Source: CBDCVA01 sp965222935 [NCBI: Candidatus Latescibacterota bacterium]
GTDB taxonomy: Bacteria; Latescibacterota; CBDCVA01
DNA: 64,000 bases
Assembly (NCBI GenBank): GCA_965222935.1
Contig: CBDCVA010000001.1
Location: 186,001-250,000, forward strand
Direction of reading: 5' to 3'
Shown here: positions 53,502 through 60,742 of the stretch, piece by piece
Layout of the letters: every line of letters begins with the position of its first letter
How positions within the stretch are numbered: position 1 is the first letter of the stretch
Made by a program: the position numbers and the translations under genes
Notes under the pieces: generated by a model
Database searches by the model: none
What the model was told of the DNA's origin: nothing
Seen by the model: only the letters and a program-made list of their open reading frames with translations

Positions 53502-54366
53502 AATCCTGCCTGTCAAGGATTATAAAGGACTGGTAGACCCCGACTGGTGCCCCGGCTGCGGCGACTTCGGGGTACTCCGGGCGCTGCAAACGGCCGCCAG
53601 CCAGTTGGCGATCCACCCTCATCGGCTCGTGGCCGTCTCCGGCATAGGCTGCTCTTCGAATCTGCCCGGGTTCATTCACGCGTACGGTTTTCACAGCCTG
53701 CACGGTCGTGCGCTCCCCGTAGCAACGGGCATCAAGCTGGCCAACCCCGATCTCAACGTCGTTGTGGCCACGGGTGACGGGGATGGCTACGGGATCGGCG
53801 CGGGTCACTTCGTCCACATCCTGCGGCGGAACGTGGACATGACCATGATCGTGATGAACAACCAGATCTATGGGCTCACCACCGGCCAGGTGTCGCCCAC
53901 GAGCGAGAAGGGAATGAAGAGCAAGTCCACCTTGGGCGGCACGTTGGAGGAAGCGTTCAATCCGCTGGCTCTTGCGCTTGCGGGCGGCGCCACTTTCGTT
54001 TCCCGCTGCTTCTCGGGTGATGCCAAGCACATGGCCCAGGTGCTCAAGCGCGCTATCAGCCACAGGGGCTTTAGTCTGGTGGACGTGTTCAGTCCCTGCG
54101 TCACCTACAACAAGATCAACACTTACGCGTGGTTCAAGGAGCGCGTCTACAAGCTCGAAGAGGCCGACCACGATACCAGCGCCTTTCAAACAGCGATGCT
54201 CAAGGCCATGGAGTGGGGGCATGAGATCCCGCTCGGGGTCTTCTACGAGCGCGAAGCGCCCACCTACGAGGATGAGGAACCAGCCCTGGCGGACGGTCCG
54301 CTGCCTGAACGCGAACTGGGCATGACCCAGGAGCAGGGCATGGCGGTGCTCAAGGACTTCATGTAG
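53485..54366 (+). CDS. korB: 2-oxoacid:ferredoxin oxidoreductase, beta subunit, pair 2
   Basis: Beta subunit of 293 residues. Cluster cysteines: DWCPGCGDFGVLRAL (two), SGIGCSSNLPGF, DVFSPCVTYNKINTY. TPP motif: GDGDGYGIGAGHFVHILRRN with NNQIYGLTTGQVSPTSEKG. Compared with pair 1 it keeps the standard WCPGCG. It overlaps the alpha gene by 17 bases, indicating coupled translation. The C-terminus has an acidic extension (YEDEEPALADGPLPEREL). Confidence 0.9.
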   Translation: MSPSVEILPVKDYKGLVDPDWCPGCGDFGVLRALQTAASQLAIHPHRLVAVSGIGCSSNLPGFIHAYGFHSLHGRALPVATGIKLANPDLNVVVATGDGDGYGIGAGHFVHILRRNVDMTMIVMNNQIYGLTTGQVSPTSEKGMKSKSTLGGTLEEAFNPLALALAGGATFVSRCFSGDAKHMAQVLKRAISHRGFSLVDVFSPCVTYNKINTYAWFKERVYKLEEADHDTSAFQTAMLKAMEWGHEIPLGVFYEREAPTYEDEEPALADGPLPERELGMTQEQGMAVLKDFM

Positions 54367-54469
54367 GAGTACCGATTAGCACGGTAGCGCTTGAGGCCCA
54401 CTGCCCGGCCACGGGGGTGGGTCTTCGCTTCTCAAGGTATCCGATTGTAGCAGTGGGGGGGGGCGTGCG

Positions 54470-55153
54470 ATGCTGACCATTCGTTTTCTGGGCCACGCGG
54501 CTTTCACCTTCTCCGACGGCTCCCACGAGGTGCTGGTTGACCCGTTCCTCACCGACAACCCGGTGGCGGCGGCTAAGCCCGACGACCTCTCGCCGGACGC
54601 GATCCTGCTGACGCACGGCCACAACGATCACCTCGGTGACGCCGTCCCGATCGCCAAGCGGGCGAATGCCACCATCGTCGCGCCCTTTGAACTGGCTGTT
54701 TTCTGCGAGCGCCAGGGCTGCGTTACCCACCCCATGCACATCGGCGGCGCGCACGCGTTCGATTTCGGTCGCGTCAAGTTCGTGCCGGCATGGCACGGCT
54801 CCGCCTTCATCGGCGACGACATCGTCTACACGGGCAACCCCACCGGGATCATTCTGACGATGGGCGGCATCTCCGTCTATCATGCCGGCGACACGGGGCT
54901 CTTCGGGGATATGCGTCTGATCGGCGAACGGGAGACGCCGGATGTCGCGCTGCTGCCCATCGGCGACAACTTCACGATGGGCGTCGAGGACGCCGAACAG
55001 GCGGCGCGATGGGTGGGAGCGAGGCGCGTCATTCCTATGCATTACAATACATTTGACCTGATTAGTGCAGACCCGCAGGACCTCGCAAGGCGCCTGGAGG
55101 GCAGCGGGATCGAGGTTCTCCCCCTAGCACCGGGTGAATCGCTTCAGGTGTGA
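54470..55153 (+). CDS. UPF0173-type metal-dependent hydrolase (MBL fold)
   Basis: MBL-fold protein of 227 residues. It starts with LTIRFLGHAAFTFSDGSHEVLVDPFLTDNP, the usual UPF0173/YtkL opening. Metal ligands are placed in LLTHGHNDHLGDA, PAWHGSAF, YHAGDTGLFGDM and IPMHYNTF. Family function is not firmly known. It is not closely related to the MBL gene at 39389. It overlaps the next gene by four bases (GTGA). Confidence 0.88.
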   Translation: MLTIRFLGHAAFTFSDGSHEVLVDPFLTDNPVAAAKPDDLSPDAILLTHGHNDHLGDAVPIAKRANATIVAPFELAVFCERQGCVTHPMHIGGAHAFDFGRVKFVPAWHGSAFIGDDIVYTGNPTGIILTMGGISVYHAGDTGLFGDMRLIGERETPDVALLPIGDNFTMGVEDAEQAARWVGARRVIPMHYNTFDLISADPQDLARRLEGSGIEVLPLAPGESLQV

Positions 55154-55647
55154 GACGACTGCGCCTGACACCCGACCAGAAGCGCATCTTATGCTTTCTA
55201 CCACCGACGGGTGAGACGGAAGAGATCAACGATCTGATCGGCGAGATTGCCGAGCTTCCTCGCTCGCTTCTAGGCCAGTGGTTCGATGAGCGCCTGCTCG
55301 ATCCCGAGCAACGGCGGGCGCACCATCAGGCGGAACGCTGTGTCCGCCGCGTCATCCGCCAGCTCTTCGAGCGAGGCCTCGTGGACGTGGGCAACGACGC
55401 GACTTACGGCGAAGGCGTTCGCCGGTTCCACAGGCGCATGTGGGAGGCTCAGCAGGACCCCGGCTACTGGAAGCAGAAAGAGGCGACCCCGTCCGCGGAG
55501 CAGCTTGAGCGCTCCATGGCGCTTCACCAGGAGCTAATGGAGACGCGAAAGTTCAACGTTGCCAGGGAGGCGCTGCGAGGTGACGTGCGGACCGTGGGCT
55601 TGACTGCGGTGGGCTGTCAGTGGCGCGCCGCACAGGCAGCGGGTTAG
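55150..55647 (+). CDS. Hypothetical protein, 165 residues
   Basis: Soluble, Arg- and Glu-rich, mostly helical protein starting at a GTG that overlaps the MBL gene stop, so translation is coupled. A segment ERCVRRVIRQLFERGLVDV resembles the end of a winged-helix DNA-binding domain, which would put an HTH at about residues 55-80, but I cannot confirm this. The remainder (EGVRRFHRRMWEAQQDPGYWKQKEA) is not recognised. Confidence 0.6.
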   Translation: MRRLRLTPDQKRILCFLPPTGETEEINDLIGEIAELPRSLLGQWFDERLLDPEQRRAHHQAERCVRRVIRQLFERGLVDVGNDATYGEGVRRFHRRMWEAQQDPGYWKQKEATPSAEQLERSMALHQELMETRKFNVAREALRGDVRTVGLTAVGCQWRAAQAAG

Positions 55648-55661
55648 CGCCATCCGAAGCC

Positions 55662-55719
55662 TGATGAGAAGTACATCCTGAGCCCGTCGAGGGATGAGCG
55701 CCTCTTAGTTGCCGGGATC
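55662..55719 (+). repeat. Dispersed 58-bp repeat, copy A
   Basis: This stretch, which starts TGATGAGAAGTACATCCTGA, matches 62184-62241 over 58 bases with 8 differences, all of which are transitions except one. Both copies are intergenic and lie next to a CRISPR-like 29-mer: here the 29-mer follows after eight bases; at copy B it precedes. The core CCTGAGC-TCGA-GGATGAG is a common palindromic element in many genomes. Confidence 0.6.
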
Positions 55720-55727
55720 AAGTCTGC

Positions 55728-55817
55728 GGTTCCCTCACCCGCGCGGGGATAACGCCATTACTGGGATTGGTGCCCCAATCAGCCACCCGGTTTCCCCGCC
55801 GGCGAGGGAAGCCGTGG
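55728..55817 (+). CRISPR. Relict two-repeat CRISPR-like unit
   Basis: Repeat 1 (55728-55756, GGTTCCCTCACCCGCGCGGG and nine more) and repeat 2 (55789-55817, beginning GGTTTCCCCGCC) start exactly 61 bases apart, leaving a 32-base spacer (55757-55788). A 29-base repeat with a 32-base spacer is the unit of type I-E arrays, whose repeats look like GGTTYCCCCGC-palindrome-GCGGGGATA. Repeat 2 is intact at its 5' half and decayed at its 3' half, as the last repeat of an array often is. A frameshifted cas3 fragment lies at 56990. Against it: only two units, and similar lone 29-mers at 60671 and 62149. Confidence 0.45.
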
Positions 55818-55865
55818 CGCTCAGAAACCACCATTGATTCCATGCCAAAGAGGGAAACCTGAAGG

Positions 55866-56918
55866 ATGATGAACCGACGCAGCTTTCTGAAGAAGGCAGG
55901 GGCGGCTAGCGCCGTGGGCGCGGCTGCGATTGCGGCCCCGGCGGTGCACGCGCAATCGAAGACAAAGATCAAGTGGCGCCTCCAGACCTATGCGGGGCCC
56001 GCCCTCGCCGAGCACGTCATCAAGCCGTCCATCGATTCGTTCAACAAGGTGGCGAACGGCGAGATGGAAGTCGGACTCTACTTCGCGGACCAGCTCGTGC
56101 CGACCGGCGAGCTTTTCCGGGCCATGCAGCAGGGCACCATCGACGCGGTGCAGTCGGACGACGACTCGATCGCAGCGCCGGTGGACATCTCCGTATTCGG
56201 CGGCTACTTCCCGTTCGCCACTCGGTACAGCCTCGACGTGCCAGCGCTCTTCCACCAATGGGGGCTGAACGAGATCTGGGCGGAAGCCTACGGTGAAATC
56301 GAAGGGGTCACGTGGCTCAGCGCCGGCGCCTGGGACCCGTGTCACTTCAATACCGTCAACCCCATTCGCAGCCTCGAGGGTCTCAAGGGCCTTCGCGTGT
56401 ACACCTTCCCTACCGCCGGCCGCTTCCTGTCGCGCTTCGGGGTGGTGCCGGTGACTCTGCCCTGGGAGGACATAGAAGTCGCGGTGCAGACCGGGGAGTT
56501 GGACGGCATGGCTTGGTCCGGTATCACCGAGGACTACACGGCAGGCTGGGCCGACCTCACCAACTACTTCCTCACCAACAGCATCTCGGGCGCGTGGTGC
56601 GGGTCGTACTTCGCCAACTCTGAGAAGTGGGACGCCGTGCCCGCTCACCTTCAGGAGTTGTTCCGGCTCTGCATGGACAGCTCGCACTACTACCGCCAGT
56701 ACTGGTACTGGGGCGGCGAGGCGAAGCTCCGCGTCGACGGCACCAAGCTGGAGCTGACCTCGATCCCAGACGAGGAGTGGGCGAAGGTGGAGGCCGAGGC
56801 GGTCACGTTCTGGGACGAGATCGCGGCCGAGACCCCGCGCACCGCCAAAGTGGTGGGCATCCTGCGGGCCTACAACGAGGCCATGAGCAAGGCCGGCCGG
56901 CCCTACCGGTATTCCTGA
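55866..56918 (+). CDS. TRAP transporter substrate-binding protein (DctP family)
   Basis: Periplasmic binding protein of 350 residues. The N-terminus MMNRRSFLKKAGAASAVGAAA is a twin-arginine signal ending near VHAQ. Family parts: IKPSIDSFNKVANGEMEVGLYFADQLVPTGELFRAMQQGTIDAVQ, SLEGLKGLRVYTFPTAGRF, and the ligand-carboxylate region FLSRFGVVPVTLPWEDIEVAVQTGELDG (Arg in the GLRV/GRF stretch). No DctQ or DctM membrane subunits are encoded nearby, so it is an orphan. A ribosome-binding site (GAAGG) precedes the ATG. It sits between a relict CRISPR-like unit and a cas3 fragment, perhaps as a later arrival. Confidence 0.88.
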   Translation: MMNRRSFLKKAGAASAVGAAAIAAPAVHAQSKTKIKWRLQTYAGPALAEHVIKPSIDSFNKVANGEMEVGLYFADQLVPTGELFRAMQQGTIDAVQSDDDSIAAPVDISVFGGYFPFATRYSLDVPALFHQWGLNEIWAEAYGEIEGVTWLSAGAWDPCHFNTVNPIRSLEGLKGLRVYTFPTAGRFLSRFGVVPVTLPWEDIEVAVQTGELDGMAWSGITEDYTAGWADLTNYFLTNSISGAWCGSYFANSEKWDAVPAHLQELFRLCMDSSHYYRQYWYWGGEAKLRVDGTKLELTSIPDEEWAKVEAEAVTFWDEIAAETPRTAKVVGILRAYNEAMSKAGRPYRYS

Positions 56919-56989
56919 TAGGCCTGAACGGACGAAGCGCAAGCAACAGACCCACGCGCCCGCGGCGAGCCGATGCAGCGGATTATGGA

Positions 56990-57525
56990 ATGAGGCGCAG
57001 CGGTCGTCCCCTCGTTTTCGCCGTTCCGACGCGTACCGCCACCAGGCAGCTTCATGGTCGCGTCAATGAGGCGCTACGCCGGGTGCTCGGTGCGGATACG
57101 CCTGAAGCCGTGCTGGCCATTCCCGGGATGCTGCGCGCGAAGGAGTTAGGGGGCCAACGTCTGTCCCATTGGCGCGTAAAGTGGGACGACGATGCAACAT
57201 TGGTCCCGCAACGATGGGCCGCCGAGCACGCGACGCGATTTCTGGCGGTACCTGTTGGCGTCGGTACTGTGGATCAGACGATGCTTGCCGGACTTGGGTG
57301 AAATATGCGCCTTTGCGGAGCAGCGCGCTCAATCACAGTCTTCTGGTGATCGACGAGGTTCATGTTTCCGACGCCTACATGGCCGAGATTCTGGCGCGAC
57401 TCCTGGATGGGCACCTCGCCACCGGAGGATACGCGATGCTGATGTCTGCGACACTGGATTCGCGACCGGGGGATGCGCCGACGCCCGCTGAAACACCGGC
57501 CATGCCTCACCCAGCAGCGTCCGGA
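56990..57525 (+). pseudogene. cas3: Broken cas3 fragment (CRISPR helicase-nuclease)
   Basis: Two frames read as one Cas3 helicase segment. Frame 1 (56990-57301): RPLVFAVPTRTATRQLHGRV, PEAVLAIPGML, RWAAEHATRFLAVPVGVGTVDQTMLAGL, then a stop. Frame 2 (from about 57300): VKYAPLRSSALNHSLLVIDEVHVSDAY with the DEVH box, then GGYAMLMSATL (motif III). The two join if one G is restored near 57298, because LAGL(x)VKYA is continuous in relatives. The HD nuclease domain, Walker A, and everything after motif III are missing, and the end (about 57525) runs into the antisense of the last proV codons. The sequence looks like the type I-U/I-G style of Cas3 rather than the I-E style. Confidence 0.8.
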
Positions 57526-58556
57526 GGCCGGTTCCCCGAGAATACGCTGATTATGCGGTCGACCGAGACCGCGCCGACCGCCGCCCCCGTTACGTCCACC
57601 ACCCGGACCTCCTTGCCCGGCGCTGATGTTGCCAGCGGTAAGGCGTCCTCCAGAGAGGTGCCGACCGGGCAATCCGGCCCGTCGAGTTCGGGCTTGACGG
57701 GCGCCATGATCGAATCGACGCGGATGACACGGCCCCGGTTGATGTTCTTGATGAACGCGGAGATGTAGGCATCGGCCGGCCGCAGGACGATGTCTTGGGA
57801 GTCGCCGTTCTGCACGATCTCGCCGTCGCGCAGAATCGCGATTCGGTCGCCGAGTTCGATTGCCTCTTCGAGATCGTGGGTGACGAACACTATGGTCTTG
57901 TTCAGATCTCGTTGCAACTCCAGCAGCAACGCCTGCATGTCCGACCGGATCAGCGGATCGAGGGCGCTGAACGGTTCGTCCATCAACAGTATCTCGGCGT
58001 CGGTCGCCAGCGCGCGGGCCAGTCCGACCCGCTGCTGCATGCCGCCCGAGAGGTGGTGGGGATAGGTTGCTTCGTAACCCGAAAGCTCGACCCGATCGAT
58101 CCATTGCCCGGCGCGGCCGGCACGCTCGACGCCGGCGACGCCCTGCATTTCCAGACCGTAGCCGACGTTCTCCATCACGGTCCGGTGGGGCAGCAGCGCA
58201 AAACGCTGGAACACCATGCTGACCCGGTGCCGGCGGAGATGCTGGAGGGCGGCGCGGTCGAGTGCGAGCACGTCCTCGCCGCCGATCCGGACCTCGCCCT
58301 CGGTCGGATCGATCAGACGGTTGACGTGGCGGATCAGCGTCGATTTGCCTGACCCGCTGAGACCCATGATCACCTGGACATGGCGCGGCGCGATGCTCAG
58401 GTTGATGTCGCGCAGGCCCAGCACGTGGCCATGGGTTTCCAGCAAGTCCTTTTTGTCAACGCCCTCGTGGACGAGCGGCATCATGGCCGCGGGATCGGCG
58501 CCGAAGACCTTGTAAAGCCCGCGGATTTCGATTCTGTCGCCGGTCGTCATAGTCAT
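57507..58556 (-). CDS. proV: Glycine betaine/proline-type ABC transporter ATPase
   Basis: ATPase of 349 residues energising uptake of a compatible solute. Walker A GLSGSGKST (residues about 60-68), Q-loop MVFQRFALLPHRTV, signature LSGGMQQRVGLARAL, Walker B ILLMDEPFSALDP and switch FVTHDLEEAIELGDR are complete. The ProV-specific insert KVFGADPAAMMPLVHEGVDKKDLL is present. Only part of the CBS region follows. The last residues (GNRPPDAAG) come from DNA that is antisense to the cas3 remnant, so the C-terminus may have been rewritten there. Its start overlaps the proW stop (ATGA). Confidence 0.93.
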   Translation of the reverse strand: MTMTTGDRIEIRGLYKVFGADPAAMMPLVHEGVDKKDLLETHGHVLGLRDINLSIAPRHVQVIMGLSGSGKSTLIRHVNRLIDPTEGEVRIGGEDVLALDRAALQHLRRHRVSMVFQRFALLPHRTVMENVGYGLEMQGVAGVERAGRAGQWIDRVELSGYEATYPHHLSGGMQQRVGLARALATDAEILLMDEPFSALDPLIRSDMQALLLELQRDLNKTIVFVTHDLEEAIELGDRIAILRDGEIVQNGDSQDIVLRPADAYISAFIKNINRGRVIRVDSIMAPVKPELDGPDCPVGTSLEDALPLATSAPGKEVRVVDVTGAAVGAVSVDRIISVFSGNRPPDAAG

Positions 58557-59434
58557 GCTTGCCGCGCGGTCTGGATGCGCCGGCCGTAGCTCTGCGTGAT
58601 CCTGTCGAACACGATCGCCAGCCCGACGACGGCAGCGCCGTTGAACAGGCCGAGCGCGAAATACTGGTTGGTGACCGCCTGGAGCACCGGTTGACCGAGG
58701 CCCTTGACGCCGATCATGGAGGCGATCACCACCATCGAGAGCGCCATCATGATGGTCTGGTTCACCCCGGCCATGATGTTGGGAAGCGCGAGCGGCAACT
58801 GGACGCCGAAGAGCCGCCGCCACGTGTCGGCGCCGAACGCGTCGGCGGCTTCCAGCACTTCCTTGTCGACCAGCCGGATGCCCAGATTGGTGAGCCGGAT
58901 GACCGGCGGCACGGCATAGATCACCACTGCGATCAGCCCCGGTATCTTGCCGAGGCCGAACAGCATGACCACCGGGATTAGATAGACGAAGATCGGCATC
59001 GTCTGCATGATGTCGAGGATCGGCGTCATGATCGCCTGCACCCGGTCCGAACGCGACATCGCGATCCCGAGCGGGATGCCGATCATGATGGCAAAGAGCG
59101 TGGAGACCAAGATGATGACGAGGGTCCGCATCATATTGTCCCACATGCCGAGAAAGCCAATCGCGAAGAAGGCGATGCCGACGCCGGCGGTCAGCCGCCT
59201 GCTCCGGCTGGCGAAGAAGCACAGCCCCGCGATGGAGGCGATAACCAGCCACCAGGGCGTACCGAGCAGAAACCGCTCGAACCACACCAGAGTGTAGAGC
59301 AGCGGATCGAAAAAGCTCTCGATGGTGTCGCCGTAGGACCTAGAGAAGGCGCGGTACGCCGCGTCGAACGACTTGTGGATAGCCCGCAACGAGCCTTGCT
59401 CGAGGGTCGGGAATTCCACAATCCATTCGATCAC
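58553..59434 (-). CDS. proW: Glycine betaine/proline-type ABC transporter permease
   Basis: Inner-membrane permease of 293 residues with about six to seven helices. Family motifs: FFDPLLYTLVWFERFLLGTPWWL at the N-terminus, SDRVQAIMTPILDIMQTMPIFVYLIPVVMLFG, and the EAA region EVLEAADAFGADTWRRLFGVQLPLALPNIMAGVNQTIMMALSMVVIASMIG (given in parts here). Overlaps proV by four bases. proX lies upstream after 109 bases. Confidence 0.93.
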   Translation of the reverse strand: MIEWIVEFPTLEQGSLRAIHKSFDAAYRAFSRSYGDTIESFFDPLLYTLVWFERFLLGTPWWLVIASIAGLCFFASRSRRLTAGVGIAFFAIGFLGMWDNMMRTLVIILVSTLFAIMIGIPLGIAMSRSDRVQAIMTPILDIMQTMPIFVYLIPVVMLFGLGKIPGLIAVVIYAVPPVIRLTNLGIRLVDKEVLEAADAFGADTWRRLFGVQLPLALPNIMAGVNQTIMMALSMVVIASMIGVKGLGQPVLQAVTNQYFALGLFNGAAVVGLAIVFDRITQSYGRRIQTARQA

Positions 59435-59543
59435 GATTCAGTCTCCCCGATAAATCTCGGCTTGCACGAATTCCACATACCCCGCCGCTGGCGCCCGCGA
59501 AGGGGCCGAGGCTGGATGGGTCCGCGCCGGCCGTCGGACGGGC

Positions 59544-60536
59544 TTAGAGACCCGCTTTCACCTTCGCAGTGACATCCGCGGGCACCCAGGCGCTCCAGAC
59601 CGCCTCGTGGTTTTTGAGAAAGTACTCGGCGGTCTCCCGAGGAGTCGCCTGATTCTCGTCTTTCCAAGCCAGCAGGCCCTTCAGGAACGCGTTCGACCAG
59701 GAGACGTTAGAGACGAACTCGTACGCGTCGGGCACCCGGTTCGCGAAGCTGGACGTGACTACCGACATCACCATCGATTTCGGATACATGTTCGGCTTCG
59801 GGTCGGCGCAATCCTTGTCTACGACGCACGGCCAAGTCGCGGGATCGTACGTCATCCCACCAAGCTTGACCATCGGGTACTTGCTGAGCAGGGTCGTCGG
59901 CGCCCAATAGTAGGCGAAGATCGACTGCTTGCGCTCATAGGCATGGGCAATCGCGCCCGCCAGCCCCTCGCCGGACCCGGGGTCGAACAGGGTGAACCCG
60001 GCCTCTTTCATGCGGTAGGCCTTGTAAAGGTTGCCGTTGATGATCTGGCAGGCCCAGCCCGACGGGCAGTCATAGAACCGGCCCATGCCCGGCTCCTCCT
60101 TGTCGGGAAACAGGTCGGGCCGCTCGAGGACCGCCTGCAGGGTGGTCAACTCCGGGTTGTCCTTCACCACATAGTCCGGAACCCACCAGCCCTCTTCGCC
60201 GCCATCCGACAGGATCTCGCCGGCAATCTTGAGACGGCCTTCGGCGACCGCCTTCTCGACGACCTCGCGCACCGAATTGATCCAGATCTCGGGCGCGATA
60301 TCGGGCTCGTTCTTTTCCGTCATGGAGGTGACCGTCGGCACGGTATCACCGGGCACGAGCTCCGATTCGCAACCGTAACCCTTGGCCAGGATGATATCCT
60401 CGACGTGGGCCGCGACCGCGGCTGAGGCCCAAGTCATCTCGGCAATCGTCACCTTGCCGCAGGCCACATCGGCACCCCATGCAAGGCCAGGAGCCATCAA
60501 AGCCGCCACGAGTAGTAATCCTGATCTCTTCACCAT
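59544..60536 (-). CDS. proX: Glycine betaine/proline-type ABC transporter binding protein
   Basis: Periplasmic binding protein of 330 residues. The start is the ATG at 60536, with a strong GGGAGGTAAG site; the longer frame to 60716 runs through the repeat-rich spacer and is not real. A signal peptide ends at AWGAD. OpuAC-family parts are seen: KVTIAEMTWASAAVAAHVEDIILAKGYGCESELVPGDTVPT, PDIAPEIWINSVRE, AYYWAPTTLLSKYPMVKLGG and DCADPKPNMYPKSMVMSVV (in parts). Aromatic residues (Trp in TWAS, YYWAP) probably form the quaternary-amine cage. First gene of proXWV. Confidence 0.92.
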   Translation of the reverse strand: MVKRSGLLLVAALMAPGLAWGADVACGKVTIAEMTWASAAVAAHVEDIILAKGYGCESELVPGDTVPTVTSMTEKNEPDIAPEIWINSVREVVEKAVAEGRLKIAGEILSDGGEEGWWVPDYVVKDNPELTTLQAVLERPDLFPDKEEPGMGRFYDCPSGWACQIINGNLYKAYRMKEAGFTLFDPGSGEGLAGAIAHAYERKQSIFAYYWAPTTLLSKYPMVKLGGMTYDPATWPCVVDKDCADPKPNMYPKSMVMSVVTSSFANRVPDAYEFVSNVSWSNAFLKGLLAWKDENQATPRETAEYFLKNHEAVWSAWVPADVTAKVKAGL

Positions 60537-60613
60537 CGAACTTACCTCCCTTGGTTTAAGACACCGCTGCGTGGATCCACCGGCACGGCGAACCCCGTTC
60601 CTCTCCCATCTAT

Positions 60614-60633
60614 AATATACCGCAATATACCGC
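60614..60633 (-). promoter_or_regulatory. Tandem 10-bp repeat in the proX upstream region
   Basis: AATATACCGC is present twice in direct tandem (60614-60623 and 60624-60633). Read on the minus strand each copy contains TATATT, so the pair could give two overlapping -10 boxes for proXWV, or an operator; the proX ATG lies about 78 bases downstream. No convincing -35 box is seen. Confidence 0.35.
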
Positions 60634-60670
60634 GAGCCTCCCAATGGCAATCCTGGGTTCGCGCCCTGTC

Positions 60671-60699
60671 GGTTCCCCCGCCCGCGCGGGGATAGCCCC
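60671..60699 (+). repeat. Lone CRISPR-like 29-mer, copy 3
   Basis: GGTTCCCCCGCCCGCGCGGG plus nine bases (GATAGCCCC). It matches repeat 1 at 55728 in 25 of 29 positions and contains the palindromic CCCGCGCGGG centre of a type I-E repeat. No second unit follows at 61 bases. It lies in the spacer between proX and the methyltransferase gene and is followed directly by the hairpin element at 60701. Confidence 0.5.
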
Positions 60700-60700
60700 A

Positions 60701-60732
60701 GGATGGGTGTCCACAAGGGACGCCCCTACAGG
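60701..60732 (+). repeat. Hairpin repeat element (GGGTGTCC-GGGACGCCC type)
   Basis: GGATGGGTGTCCACAAGGGA continues to CGCCCCTACAGG. GGGTGTCC pairs with GGACGCCC (one G-U pair) around an ACAAG loop. I recall elements of this form being common between genes in several uncultured FCB-type genomes; that is memory, not a search. Single copy in this window. Confidence 0.45.
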
Positions 60733-60742
60733 ACAGGAGATG

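Noticed and set aside
55821-56942. Open frame of 373 codons antisense to the TRAP binding protein
   Set aside because: The plus-strand gene has a Tat signal and full DctP family sequence; the antisense frame has none.
60537-60716. 60-codon N-terminal extension of proX
   Set aside because: It translates through the 29-mer and hairpin repeats, and a strong ribosome-binding site plus signal peptide mark the start at 60536.
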